64,000 nt of DNA from Pseudomonas sp. 14P_8.1_Bac3 (GCF_025466085.1 NZ_JANLOD010000074.1:228866-292865), one strand, 5' to 3'. Shown: positions 33,868-43,089, counted from the first letter of the stretch. Translations and numbers: made by a program. Notes: a model not told the origin generated them from the sequence alone.

Positions 33868-35127
33868 ATGGACACCTTCCAACCCGCCTTCAGCAGCTGG
33901 CTGAACGCACCGGCCCATCAGCACTGGCTTGCCGCCGAAGGCCTGCGCCTGCTGGCGTTTGCCAAGGCCTCGAAACTCCCTGAAGGCTTCGGCAATCTCG
34001 ATGAAAAAGGCCGGCTCCCCGCCAATGCCCACGCCGAAACCATGAACACCGCACGCATGACCCACAGCTTCGCCATGGCGCACATCCAGGGTTTGCCGGG
34101 TTTCGCCGAGCTGGTGGATCACGGCGTGCAGGCCCTCAACGGACCGTTGAAGGACGCCGAGCACGGTGGCTGGTTCGCCAGTGCCGAACACCGTGAAGGC
34201 AACACCGGCAAAGCGGCTTACCTGCATGCGTTTGTCGCCCTGGCCGCCAGCTCGGCGGTGGTCGCGCAACGGCCCGGCGCACAGGCCTTGCTCGATGACG
34301 CGATCAACATCATCGACACACATTTCTGGAGCGAGGAGGAGGGCGCGATGCGCGAATCCTTCAATCGCGACTGGAGCGATGAAGAGGCTTATCGCGGCGC
34401 CAACAGCAACATGCACGCCACCGAAGCGTTTCTCGCCCTGGCCGATGTCACCGCCGATCACCGCTGGTTGTGCCGCGCGCAACGCATCGTCGAGCGTGTG
34501 ATTCACGGCCACGCCGCGGCCAACGACTACCTGGTGATCGAGCATTTTGACCGCGACTGGCAACCATTGCGCGACTACAACCTCGACAACCCGGCCGATG
34601 GCTTTCGCCCTTACGGCACCACGCCGGGCCACGGGTTCGAGTGGGCGCGGCTGTTGCTGCACCTCGAAGCCGCGCGGGTGCAGGCCGGGATGCTGACGCC
34701 GGGCTGGCTGGTCACCGACGCGCAACAACTCTTCGAGCACAACTGCCGTCACGGCTGGGCCATCGACGGTGCGCCGGGGATTGTCTACACCCTCGACTGG
34801 GATAACCGCGCCGTGGTTCGTCATCGCCTGCACTGGACTCATTGCGAAGCCAGCGCCGCCGCCAGTGCGCTGCTCAAACGCACGGGCGATGAACACTACG
34901 AAACCTGGTATCGGCTGTTCTGGGATTTCTGTGACCGTCATTTCATCGATCGCTGCGACGGCAGTTGGCACCATGAACTCGATCCGCAGAACCGCCCGAG
35001 TGCCGATATCTGGGGCGGCAAACCCGATCTCTATCACGCCTGGCAAGCCGTGTTGATCCCGCGCCTGCCACTCGCGCCGAGCATGGCCAGTGCCTTGGCG
35101 CAGTTGTCCCAGAGCGGTTCTATGTAA
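33868..35127 (+). CDS. AGE-family sugar epimerase/isomerase (mannose isomerase-like)
   Basis: 419 residues of the N-acylglucosamine 2-epimerase / YihS (alpha6/alpha6-barrel) family. Conserved features: ARMTHSFAMAHIQG, NSNMHATEAFLALAD, HGFEWARLLLHLE and SWHHELDP, with the histidines that act in catalysis in this family. Cytosolic, no signal peptide. Its place in a glucose-uptake block and its shared upstream element with gtsA argue for an aldose-ketose isomerase such as D-mannose to D-fructose rather than an amino-sugar epimerase. Exact substrate not determinable. Confidence 0.85.
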   Translation: MDTFQPAFSSWLNAPAHQHWLAAEGLRLLAFAKASKLPEGFGNLDEKGRLPANAHAETMNTARMTHSFAMAHIQGLPGFAELVDHGVQALNGPLKDAEHGGWFASAEHREGNTGKAAYLHAFVALAASSAVVAQRPGAQALLDDAINIIDTHFWSEEEGAMRESFNRDWSDEEAYRGANSNMHATEAFLALADVTADHRWLCRAQRIVERVIHGHAAANDYLVIEHFDRDWQPLRDYNLDNPADGFRPYGTTPGHGFEWARLLLHLEAARVQAGMLTPGWLVTDAQQLFEHNCRHGWAIDGAPGIVYTLDWDNRAVVRHRLHWTHCEASAAASALLKRTGDEHYETWYRLFWDFCDRHFIDRCDGSWHHELDPQNRPSADIWGGKPDLYHAWQAVLIPRLPLAPSMASALAQLSQSGSM

Positions 35128-35160
35128 CCATGCGGTGACATTCACGCGTCCCTTCGTTAC
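35122..35160 (+). promoter_or_regulatory. 39-bp sugar-gene element, copy 2 (gtsA)
   Basis: ATGTAAC-N6-GTGACAT-N9-CCTTCGTTAC, matching the copy at 33769-33807 in every block and spacing with one mismatch in the blocks. It begins inside the last codons of the isomerase gene and includes its stop codon. It lies 85-123 bp before gtsA. Confidence 0.6.
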
Positions 35161-35221
35161 CTGCGAAGGGATGACTCCTGTTTAAAATCCGTGCAGCGCA
35201 AGCACCAGACTTGCAATGCAT

Positions 35222-35233
35222 AACAACAAGAAA
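35222..35233 (+). promoter_or_regulatory. Crc/Hfq-type CA motif before gtsA
   Basis: AACAACAAGAAA merges into the ribosome-binding site (AAAGG) of gtsA. It fits AANAANAA; gts genes are reported targets of catabolite repression in Pseudomonas. Confidence 0.65.
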
Positions 35234-35244
35234 GGTACTTCTAG

Positions 35245-36537
35245 ATGAATGCGATTTCTCGCCTCGCTACTGTCATTTCTCTCGCCTCCTTCTCTGCGCT
35301 CCCTCTCAGTGTGCTTGCCGCCGAATCCAAAGGTTCCGTGGAAGTCGTTCACTGGTGGACGTCCGGTGGCGAGAAAGCCGCTGTCGATGTGCTCAAGGCC
35401 CAAGTTGAAAAAGATGGCTTCACCTGGAAAGACGGCGCCGTCGCCGGCGGTGGCGGTGCCACGGCCATGACCGTACTGAAAAGCCGCGCCGTTGCTGGCA
35501 ACCCGCCAGGCGTCGCGCAGATCAAAGGCCCGGACATCCAGGAATGGGCATCGACCGGCCTGCTCGACACCGACGTGTTGAAAGACGCGGCCAAATCCGA
35601 GAAGTGGGACAGCCTGCTCGACAAGAAAGTCTCCGACACCGTGAAGTACGAAGGTGACTACGTGGCCGTGCCGGTGAACATTCACCGCGTCAATTGGCTG
35701 TGGATCAATCCGGAAGTGTTCAAGAAAGCCGGCATCGACAAAGCCCCGACCACGCTGCAGGAATTCTACGCAGCGGGCGACAAGCTCAAGGCCGCGGGCT
35801 TCATCGCGCTGGCCCACGGCGGCCAGCCTTGGCAGGACAGCACCGTGTTCGAAGCGGTGGTGCTCTCGGTCATGGGCGTCGACGGTTACAAGAAAGCCCT
35901 GGTCGACCTCGACAACGCTGCGTTGACCGGTCCTGACATGGTCAAGGCGCTGACCGAACTGAAGAAAGTCGCGACCTACATGGACGCTGACGGCAAGGGC
36001 CAGGACTGGAACCTGGAAGCAGCCAAGGTCATCAACGGCAAGGCCGGCATGCAGATCATGGGTGACTGGGCCAAGAGCGAATGGACCGCCGCCAAGAAAG
36101 TCGCCGGCAAGGACTACGAGTGCGTAGCCTTCCCGGGCACCGACAAGGCGTTCACCTACAACATCGACTCCCTGGCCGTGTTCAAGCAGAAAGACGCGGG
36201 CACCGCGGCTGCTCAACAGGACATTGCCAAGGTCGTGCTGGGTGAGAACTTCCAGAAAGTCTTCAGCATCAACAAGGGCTCGATTCCGGTTCGGATCGAC
36301 ATGCTGAACGACATGGGCAAGTACGGTTTCGACTCCTGTGCCCAGACCGCGGCCAAGGATTTCCTGGCAGACGCCAAGTCCGGCGGTTTGCAGCCGAGCA
36401 TGGCGCACAACATGGCGACCACGCTGGCGGTACAGGGCGCGTTCTTTGATGTCGTGACCAACTTCATCAACGACCCGAAAGCCGATCCGGCCACGGCGGC
36501 CAAGCAGCTCGGCACGGCCATCAAGGCCGCCAAGTAA
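35245..36537 (+). CDS. gtsA: Glucose ABC transporter, periplasmic binding protein
   Basis: Binds glucose in the periplasm for import by GtsBCD. 430 residues with a signal peptide cleaved after LSVLA (about residue 25); mature start AESKGSVEVVHWWTSGGEKAA. Family 1 solute-binding protein. Start ATG 35245. A REPIN lies between it and gtsB, which fits the need for far more binding protein than permease. Confidence 0.94.
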   Translation: MNAISRLATVISLASFSALPLSVLAAESKGSVEVVHWWTSGGEKAAVDVLKAQVEKDGFTWKDGAVAGGGGATAMTVLKSRAVAGNPPGVAQIKGPDIQEWASTGLLDTDVLKDAAKSEKWDSLLDKKVSDTVKYEGDYVAVPVNIHRVNWLWINPEVFKKAGIDKAPTTLQEFYAAGDKLKAAGFIALAHGGQPWQDSTVFEAVVLSVMGVDGYKKALVDLDNAALTGPDMVKALTELKKVATYMDADGKGQDWNLEAAKVINGKAGMQIMGDWAKSEWTAAKKVAGKDYECVAFPGTDKAFTYNIDSLAVFKQKDAGTAAAQQDIAKVVLGENFQKVFSINKGSIPVRIDMLNDMGKYGFDSCAQTAAKDFLADAKSGGLQPSMAHNMATTLAVQGAFFDVVTNFINDPKADPATAAKQLGTAIKAAK

Positions 36538-36544
36538 TGCTGGC

Positions 36545-36637
36545 CCTGTAGGAGCGAGCCTGCTCGCGATAGCGGTGTGTCAGACACCTGATAGGTGAAC
36601 TGACACAACGCCATCGCCAGCAGGCTGGCTCCCACAG
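36545..36637. repeat. REPIN between gtsA and gtsB
   Basis: Inverted REPs (CTGTAGGAGCGAGCCTGCTCG ... CAGCAGGCTGGCTCCCACAG) with some mismatches. Inside the operon, it could protect the gtsA mRNA 3' end or reduce readthrough. Confidence 0.9.
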
Positions 36638-36668
36638 AAATCCAAATTCTCTCGTACTGGATTTTCCC

Positions 36669-37577
36669 ATGAGTTCTGTTGCTGTGTTCAGCAAGGCCTC
36701 GCCGTTCGATGCATTGCAACGCTGGCTACCCAAACTGGTACTGGCGCCGAGCATGTTCATCGTGCTGGTGGGCTTCTATGGCTACATCCTCTGGACGTTC
36801 GTGCTGTCGTTCACCAGCTCGACCTTCCTGCCGACTTACAAATGGGCGGGCCTGGCGCAATACGAGCGACTGTTCGACAACGACCGCTGGTGGGTAGCGA
36901 GCAAGAACCTGGCGGTGTTCGGTGGCATGTTCATCGGCATCACCCTGGTGATCGGTGTGCTGCTGGCGGTGTTTCTCGATCAGCGCATTCGTCGCGAAGG
37001 GTTCATTCGCACCATTTACCTCTACCCGATGGCGCTCTCGATGATCGTCACCGGTACAGCCTGGAAGTGGCTGCTCAACCCAGGCATGGGCCTGGACAAA
37101 TTGTTGCGTGACTGGGGCTGGGAAGGTTTTCGCCTGGACTGGCTGATCGACCCCGATCGCGTGGTGTACTGCCTGGTGATCGCTGCCGTGTGGCAAGCCT
37201 CGGGCTTCATCATGGCGATGTTTCTCGCCGGCCTGCGTGGCGTCGACCAGTCGATCATCCGTGCTGCGCAGATCGATGGCGCGAGCATGCCGCGCATCTA
37301 CTTGAAAGTCGTGTTGCCGAGCCTGCGTCCGGTGTTCTTCAGTGCGGTAATGATCCTGGCACACATCGCGATCAAGAGTTTCGACCTGGTGGCGGCCATG
37401 ACGGCCGGTGGCCCGGGTTACTCCTCCGACCTGCCGGCGATGTTCATGTATTCCTTCACCTTCAGCCGCGGCCAGATGGGCATGGGTTCGGCCAGTGCAA
37501 TCCTGATGCTCGGTGCGATTCTCGCAATCATCGTGCCTTACCTGTACTCCGAGCTGAGGACCAAGCGTCATGACTAG
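36669..37577 (+). CDS. gtsB: Glucose ABC transporter permease GtsB
   Basis: 302 residues with six hydrophobic segments in the MalF-like arrangement. The EAA loop that docks on the ATPase reads AAQIDGASMPRIYLKVVLPSL. Inner membrane. The C-terminus (YSELRTKRHD) overlaps the gtsC start by 8 bp. Confidence 0.94.
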   Translation: MSSVAVFSKASPFDALQRWLPKLVLAPSMFIVLVGFYGYILWTFVLSFTSSTFLPTYKWAGLAQYERLFDNDRWWVASKNLAVFGGMFIGITLVIGVLLAVFLDQRIRREGFIRTIYLYPMALSMIVTGTAWKWLLNPGMGLDKLLRDWGWEGFRLDWLIDPDRVVYCLVIAAVWQASGFIMAMFLAGLRGVDQSIIRAAQIDGASMPRIYLKVVLPSLRPVFFSAVMILAHIAIKSFDLVAAMTAGGPGYSSDLPAMFMYSFTFSRGQMGMGSASAILMLGAILAIIVPYLYSELRTKRHD

Positions 37578-38412
37578 TTTTGCCAAACCTGCCATCAGCC
37601 TGAGTCGCATCGCGATCTACGGCGTGCTGATCCTGGCGGTGTTGCTGTACCTCATACCGCTGGTGGTCATGCTGTTGACCAGTTTCAAGACCCCGGAAGA
37701 CATCAACACCGGCAACCTGCTGAGCTGGCCAACCGTGGTCAGCGGCATTGGCTGGGTCAAGGCCTGGGCGACGGTCGACGGCTACTTCTGGAACTCGATC
37801 AAGATCACCGTGCCGGCAGTATTGATCTCCACCGCCATCGGCGCGTTGAACGGTTATGTGCTGTCGATGTGGCGCTTCCGTGGTTCGCAGTTGTTCTTCG
37901 GCCTGCTGCTGTTCGGTTGCTTCCTGCCGTTCCAGACCGTGCTGCTGCCGGCCTCGTTCACCCTCGGCAAGATGGGCCTGGCGAGCACCACCACCGGTTT
38001 GGTGTTTGTGCACGTGGTCTATGGCCTGGCGTTCACCACGCTGTTTTTCCGTAACTACTACGTCAGCGTTCCCGATGCGCTGGTGAAGGCGGCACGACTT
38101 GATGGCGCGGGGTTCTTCACCATCTTCCGGCTGATCATCCTGCCGATGTCCACGCCGATCATCATGGTGTGCCTGATCTGGCAGTTCACCCAGATCTGGA
38201 ACGACTTCCTGTTCGGCGTGGTGTTCTCCAGCGGTGATTCGCAACCGATCACGGTGGCGCTGAACAACCTGGTCAACACCAGCACCGGGGCCAAGGAATA
38301 CAACGTGGACATGGCGGCGGCGATGATCGCCGGGCTGCCGACCCTGCTGGTCTATGTGGTCGCAGGCAAGTATTTCGTGCGCGGGCTGACGGCCGGCGCA
38401 GTCAAGGGGTAA
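37570..38412 (+). CDS. gtsC: Glucose ABC transporter permease GtsC
   Basis: 280 residues, MalG-like, about six membrane segments. EAA loop: KAARLDGAGFFTIFRLIILP. Pairs with GtsB to form the channel. Ends 2 bp before gtsD. Confidence 0.94.
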   Translation: MTSFAKPAISLSRIAIYGVLILAVLLYLIPLVVMLLTSFKTPEDINTGNLLSWPTVVSGIGWVKAWATVDGYFWNSIKITVPAVLISTAIGALNGYVLSMWRFRGSQLFFGLLLFGCFLPFQTVLLPASFTLGKMGLASTTTGLVFVHVVYGLAFTTLFFRNYYVSVPDALVKAARLDGAGFFTIFRLIILPMSTPIIMVCLIWQFTQIWNDFLFGVVFSSGDSQPITVALNNLVNTSTGAKEYNVDMAAAMIAGLPTLLVYVVAGKYFVRGLTAGAVKG

Positions 38413-38414
38413 TC

Positions 38415-39575
38415 ATGGCAACGCTCGAACTTCGCAACGTAAACAAGACCTACGGCCCCGGCCTGCCGGACACCCTCAAAGACATCGACCTGTCGATCAA
38501 GGACGGTGAGTTCCTGATCCTGGTCGGGCCTTCGGGGTGCGGCAAGTCGACCTTGATGAACTGCATCGCCGGCCTCGAGACCATCACCGGCGGCGCGATC
38601 ATGATCGGTGACCAGGACGTCAGCGGCATGAGCCCGAAGGATCGCGACATCGCCATGGTGTTCCAGTCCTACGCGCTGTACCCGACCATGAGCGTGCGCG
38701 ACAACATCGCCTTCGGCCTGAAGATCCGCAAGATGCCTACTGCCGATATCGACACTGAAGTCGCGCGCGTGGCCAAGCTGTTGCAAATCGAACACTTGCT
38801 GAGTCGCAAGCCCGGCCAGCTCTCCGGTGGCCAGCAACAGCGCGTGGCCATGGGCCGTGCCCTGGCGCGGCGGCCGAAGATCTACCTGTTCGACGAACCG
38901 CTGTCCAACCTCGACGCCAAGCTGCGGGTCGAGATGCGCACCGAAATGAAACTGATGCACCAGCGCCTGAAAACCACCACGGTCTACGTGACCCACGACC
39001 AGATCGAAGCGATGACCCTGGGCGACAAAGTGGCGGTGATGAAGGACGGGATCATCCAGCAGTTCGGCACGCCAAAAGACATCTACAACGACCCGGCCAA
39101 CCTGTTCGTGGCGAGCTTCATCGGTTCACCGCCGATGAACTTCATTCCCCTGCGCTTGCAGCGCAAGGACGGCCGTCTGCTGGCGCTGCTCGACAGCGGC
39201 CAGGCGCGTTGCGAGTTGCCGATGGGCATGCAGGACGTCGGGCTCGAAGACCGCGAAGTGATCCTCGGCTTGCGCCCGGAGCAGATCGTGCTGGCGGCCA
39301 GCGAAGCCAATGGTCTGCCGACCATTCGTGCCGAAGTACAGGTCACCGAACCGACCGGGCCCGACACGCTGGTCTTCGTCAATCTCAACGAAACCAAGGT
39401 CTGCTGCCGCCTGGCACCGGATGTTGCACCGGCCGTGGGCGAGACCCTGACCCTGCAATTCGATCCATCGAAAGTGCTGCTGTTCGATGCGAAGACCGGG
39501 GAGCGCCTGGGGGTGGCCGGTGTGCCGAAGGCTGAGGCTCACGCTGCCAACGTGACCCAGTTCAAAGGCCGCTGA
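38415..39575 (+). CDS. gtsD: Glucose ABC transporter ATPase GtsD
   Basis: 386 residues, MalK/UgpC type. Walker A GPSGCGKST, Q-loop in VFQSYALYPTMSV, signature LSGGQQQRVAMGRAL, Walker B IYLFDEPLSNLDAK and H-loop YVTHDQ are all intact. The C-terminal TOBE-type region (about 240-370) is the regulatory domain. Energises glucose import through GtsBC. Confidence 0.95.
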   Translation: MATLELRNVNKTYGPGLPDTLKDIDLSIKDGEFLILVGPSGCGKSTLMNCIAGLETITGGAIMIGDQDVSGMSPKDRDIAMVFQSYALYPTMSVRDNIAFGLKIRKMPTADIDTEVARVAKLLQIEHLLSRKPGQLSGGQQQRVAMGRALARRPKIYLFDEPLSNLDAKLRVEMRTEMKLMHQRLKTTTVYVTHDQIEAMTLGDKVAVMKDGIIQQFGTPKDIYNDPANLFVASFIGSPPMNFIPLRLQRKDGRLLALLDSGQARCELPMGMQDVGLEDREVILGLRPEQIVLAASEANGLPTIRAEVQVTEPTGPDTLVFVNLNETKVCCRLAPDVAPAVGETLTLQFDPSKVLLFDAKTGERLGVAGVPKAEAHAANVTQFKGR

Positions 39576-39587
39576 AGATAAAAAACG

Positions 39588-39675
39588 GTGGGAGCGGGCT
39601 TGCTCGCGAAGACGGTCTGACATTCAACACAGATGTCGACTGACACATCGCGTTCGCGAGCAAGCCCGCTCCCAC
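39588..39675. repeat. REPIN between gtsD and oprB
   Basis: Inverted pair GGTGGGAGCGGGCTTGCTCG and CGAGCAAGCCCGCTCCCACC. It separates the transporter genes from oprB. Confidence 0.92.
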
Positions 39676-39742
39676 CAGGAAATATGTGCCGGGTGGCCTG
39701 TCGCCCGGCACAACTGATGTACCGCGTTAGATAAAAACAGTT

Positions 39743-39755
39743 AATAACAATAAAA
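39743..39755 (+). promoter_or_regulatory. Crc/Hfq-type CA motif before oprB
   Basis: AATAACAATAAAA immediately upstream of the oprB ribosome-binding site (GAGG); fits AANAANAA. Confidence 0.6.
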
Positions 39756-39768
39756 CGAGGATGTAGGG

Positions 39769-41115
39769 ATGAAGAAGAACAACAACGCTCAGCTTGTCTG
39801 CCAGTTGTCGGCGATTGCGGCGATGATGCTGGCCGGTAGTGTGCACGCGGCTGACGCGTTCAGCTCCGATTCCGAATGGATGACCGGTGATTGGGGAGGT
39901 GAGCGGACCAAACTGATCGAGCAGGGCATCGACATCAAGATGGACTATGTCGGTGAAGTCGGTGGCAACCTCCACGGTGGCTATAACAACGACAAGACCG
40001 CGCGTTACTCCGACCAGTTTGGCCTGGGCGTAGCGCTGGACCTGCAAAAACTGTGGGGCTGGGATAACACCCAGGCGAAGATCCAGCTGACCAACCGTAA
40101 CGGCGAAAACATCTCCAACGACCGTGTTGGCGACCCGCGTGCCGGCACCCTCAGTTCGTCCCAGGAAGTCTACGGTCGCGGCCACATGGTCCGTCTGACC
40201 CAACTGTGGATCAAGCACCAGTTCCTCGACGGCAAGCTGGACGTCAAGGCCGGTTACTTCGGCGAAGGCGAAGACTTCAACACCTTCCCGTGCGAGTTCC
40301 AGAACCTGGCGTTCTGCGGTTCCCAGGTGGGTAACTGGGCCACCAACATCTGGTACAACTGGCCCGTCAGCCAGGCCGCGGTCCGCGTGAAGTACAACAT
40401 CTCGCCTGAGTTCTATGCGCAGATCGGCGCGTACAACCAGAACCCGTCGCAACTGGAACACGGTAACGGCTTCAAGCTCAGCGGCAGTGGCACCGCCGGT
40501 ACCGTCTTGCCGGTCGAACTGGTCTGGTTGCCGAACCCGAACAACCTGCCGGGCGAATACCGTGTCGGTTACTACAAAAGCACAGCCAAGGCTAACGACG
40601 TCCGCGAAGACGACAACGGCAATGACGCGGCCACCAGCGGCAACGCCTACCGCAGCCACAGCAGCAAGTCCGGCTACTGGTTCGTGGCGCAGCAACAGCT
40701 GACCGACCACAACGGCGACAAGAGCCGCGGTCTGACCGTCTCCGCCAACGCCACGTTCCACGACAAGGACACCAACATCGTCGACAACTACCAGTCGCTG
40801 ATGCTGGTGTACAAAGGCCCGTTCGATGCCCGCCCGAAAGATGACGTCGGTATCGGCGCCGCGCGTATCCACGTCAACGATGACGTGAAGAAAAACGCTG
40901 AGCTGGTCAACGCTGCCAACAACGTGACTGACTACGAAGACCCGACGTTCTCGCCACTGCGTAACACCGAGTACAACTACGAGATCAACTACGGTTTCCA
41001 CGTCACCAACTGGCTGACGGTGCGGCCTAACCTGCAGTACATCACTCACCCGGGCGGTGTGGATGAAGTCGACAACGCGCTGGTGGCTGGCGTGAAAATT
41101 CAGTCGGTGTTCTAA
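39769..41115 (+). CDS. oprB: Carbohydrate-selective porin OprB
   Basis: Outer-membrane channel for glucose and related sugars. 448 residues with a signal peptide cleaved after SVHA (about residue 27). The mature protein opens with DWGGERTKLIEQGIDIKMDY, the OprB family start, has alternating beta-strand sequence, and ends GVKIQSVF with a terminal Phe as usual for outer-membrane proteins. Last gene of the gts block; strong terminator at 41154. Confidence 0.95.
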   Translation: MKKNNNAQLVCQLSAIAAMMLAGSVHAADAFSSDSEWMTGDWGGERTKLIEQGIDIKMDYVGEVGGNLHGGYNNDKTARYSDQFGLGVALDLQKLWGWDNTQAKIQLTNRNGENISNDRVGDPRAGTLSSSQEVYGRGHMVRLTQLWIKHQFLDGKLDVKAGYFGEGEDFNTFPCEFQNLAFCGSQVGNWATNIWYNWPVSQAAVRVKYNISPEFYAQIGAYNQNPSQLEHGNGFKLSGSGTAGTVLPVELVWLPNPNNLPGEYRVGYYKSTAKANDVREDDNGNDAATSGNAYRSHSSKSGYWFVAQQQLTDHNGDKSRGLTVSANATFHDKDTNIVDNYQSLMLVYKGPFDARPKDDVGIGAARIHVNDDVKKNAELVNAANNVTDYEDPTFSPLRNTEYNYEINYGFHVTNWLTVRPNLQYITHPGGVDEVDNALVAGVKIQSVF

Positions 41116-41153
41116 CGCTGGTGCGATAAGCTCCTCTCTATGTGCGCATGTTT

Positions 41154-41183
41154 GCGGACAGCCTTGGCTGTCCGCTTTTTTTT
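41154..41183 (+). terminator. Terminator after oprB
   Basis: Perfect stem GCGGACAGCC / GGCTGTCCGC with a TT loop, then eight to nine Ts. Confidence 0.95.
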
Positions 41184-41229
41184 GGGGCCGGCGCACCCCG
41201 GCAACAGATGATTTTCAGGACCGTGGCAC

Positions 41230-42084
41230 ATGCATGAGCATCCGCTACAACGCTTCTTCAAATCCTTGCGCGAACGTCCGGTGTTTGCGTGGGAGCGCTA
41301 TCAGATGCGCGACGTGCTGGTGATCGATCATCCGCTGTGCCAGGCAGTGTTCAGCCGGCAGGGCGCGCAGTTGCTGCACTTTCAGCCCAAGGGGCAGAAG
41401 CCCTGGCTCTGGTGCGCGGCGAAGTGGCCGCACGTGGGCGCCATTCGTGGCGGCGTGCCGGTGTGCTGGCCATGGTACGGCCGGCATCCGAGCGAAAACG
41501 CCTGGCCCTCGCACGGTTGGGCGCGCTTGCTCGACTGGAAACTGCTCGACAGCCGTCATGACGAGGAGGGCGTGCACCTGCACTGGCGCCTGGAGTTGTG
41601 CGACTGGCAGGTGGACCTGCATGCGCACCTGGGCGAGCGCATGGATTTGCGCCTGAGCACCGAGCATCAGGACAGCCTGCCCTGCCAATTGAGCCAGGCG
41701 TTGCATGCGTATTGGCGCATCGGTGACGTTGGTGAGGTAGCGCTGTCTGGGCTCGACGGTGCGCAGGGCTATGACCAGCTGAACCGTCAGGTTTGCCAGC
41801 AGGAAGGCGAGTTACGGGTGGAGGGTGGCTGTCAGCGGGTGTTTCAGCATGACGGCGAATTGCAGCTCAAGGATCACGCTTGGCAGCGGGCGTTGTGCAT
41901 CGATACGGGCAATGATGCGGATACCGTGGTCTGGCACCCGGGCGCGCGACCGTTGTTGGGGGTCAGCTGGAGTGAGGTGTCCGAGTTTGTCTGCGTCGAG
42001 GCCGCGAGTGGCGGGACCGATAGCCTGAGTTTGGCGCCGGGGCAGAAGGCGCACTTGAGTTTGCAGGCGCGGGTTGGAGCTTGA
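41230..42084 (+). CDS. D-hexose-6-phosphate mutarotase (YeaD-like)
   Basis: Interconverts alpha and beta anomers of hexose 6-phosphates. 284 residues of the galactose-mutarotase-like fold. Signature segments: GAQLLHFQPKGQKPWLW, GGVPVCWPWYGRHP and SHGWARLLDW, with the catalytic His in LHAYWRIGDV. Cytosolic. A role in supplying the anomer used by Zwf fits the hexR-zwf genes next door. It lies after the oprB terminator, so it needs its own promoter. Confidence 0.9.
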   Translation: MHEHPLQRFFKSLRERPVFAWERYQMRDVLVIDHPLCQAVFSRQGAQLLHFQPKGQKPWLWCAAKWPHVGAIRGGVPVCWPWYGRHPSENAWPSHGWARLLDWKLLDSRHDEEGVHLHWRLELCDWQVDLHAHLGERMDLRLSTEHQDSLPCQLSQALHAYWRIGDVGEVALSGLDGAQGYDQLNRQVCQQEGELRVEGGCQRVFQHDGELQLKDHAWQRALCIDTGNDADTVVWHPGARPLLGVSWSEVSEFVCVEAASGGTDSLSLAPGQKAHLSLQARVGA

Positions 42085-42107
42085 TTTGGTGGTGTGACGG
42101 TTGACGC

Positions 42108-42190
42108 TTTCGCGAGCAAGCCCGCTCCCACATTCGACCCGGTTTACAGAAGGAATGCGGTCGAATGTGGGAGCGGGCTTGCTCGCGAAA
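42108..42190. repeat. Perfect 32-bp inverted repeat (REP pair) between mutarotase and hexR
   Basis: Arms 42108-42139 and 42159-42190 are exact complements over 32 bp, centred on 19 bp. The REP core is extended by ATTCGACC/GGTCGAAT. REP tails point outward, as at 33667. It lies between two convergent genes. Confidence 0.95.
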
Positions 42191-42219
42191 AGGCCTGAGA
42201 AGGAGAGGACGCTGCCGGG

Positions 42220-43089
42220 TCAGTTGAACTCGTCGCCCACCGGATACCGGCTCGCATTCAAACTCTCTTTGATCTTGCGCAAATGCGGCTGGAAATCCAC
42301 GCCCCGGCGCAAGGTCATGCCGGTCGCCAGCACATCCAGTACCGTCAGCTGAATGATCCGCGAGGTCATCGGCATATAGATGTCGGTGTCTTCCGGCAGC
42401 GGAATGTTCAGGCTCAAGGTGCTGGCCTTGGCCAGCGGCGAACCTTCAGCGGTCAAGCCCAGTACCGATGCGCCGTTCTCCCGGGCAATCCGCGCCACTT
42501 CCACCAGTTCGCGGGTGCGGCCGGTGTAGGAAATGATCACGAACAATTCGCCAGTGTGGGCCACCGACGCAATCATGCGCTGCATCAGCACGTCCGCATG
42601 GGCGGTGACGGCCAGGTTGAAACGAAAGAACTTGTGCTGCGCGTCCAGCGCCACCGGGGCCGAAGCGCCGAGGCCGAAAAAGTGGATTTGCCGCGCCTGG
42701 ATCAACAGGTCGACGGCGCGGCTGATCAGGTTCGGGTCCAGGGCCTGCAAGGCGCTGTCCAGCGATGCGATCGCACTGCCGAAAATTTTCTTGGTGTAGG
42801 CTTCGGGATTGTCGTCGGCTTCCACCGCACGGCTGACATACGCCGCGCCACTGGCCAGGCTCTGCGCCAGTTGCAGCTTGAGTTCCGGGTAACCGCTGAC
42901 GCCGAACGAACGGCAGAAACGGTTCACGGTCGGCTCGCTGACCTTGGAGGCCTGGGCGAGGGCGGCGATGCTGAACCGGGTGGCCTGCTGTGGGTTGAGC
43001 AGGATCACTTCGGCGACTTTGCGTTCCGCTTTGTTCAGGTCTTCAAGGCGATTCTGGATCTGTTCCAGTAGATTTCGCACGCGGTCCAT
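42220..43089 (-). CDS. hexR: HexR transcriptional regulator (RpiR family)
   Basis: 289 residues. N-terminal helix-turn-helix about 1-75 (FSIAALAQASKVSEPTVNRFCRSFG) and C-terminal SIS sugar-phosphate domain about 115-260 (HFFGLGASAPVALDAQHKF, IISYTGRTRELVEVA). In pseudomonads it represses zwf-pgl-eda, edd-glk and gap until KDPG binds. Divergent from zwf; operator-like dyads occur at both target regions in this window. Confidence 0.95.
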   Translation of the reverse strand: MDRVRNLLEQIQNRLEDLNKAERKVAEVILLNPQQATRFSIAALAQASKVSEPTVNRFCRSFGVSGYPELKLQLAQSLASGAAYVSRAVEADDNPEAYTKKIFGSAIASLDSALQALDPNLISRAVDLLIQARQIHFFGLGASAPVALDAQHKFFRFNLAVTAHADVLMQRMIASVAHTGELFVIISYTGRTRELVEVARIARENGASVLGLTAEGSPLAKASTLSLNIPLPEDTDIYMPMTSRIIQLTVLDVLATGMTLRRGVDFQPHLRKIKESLNASRYPVGDEFN

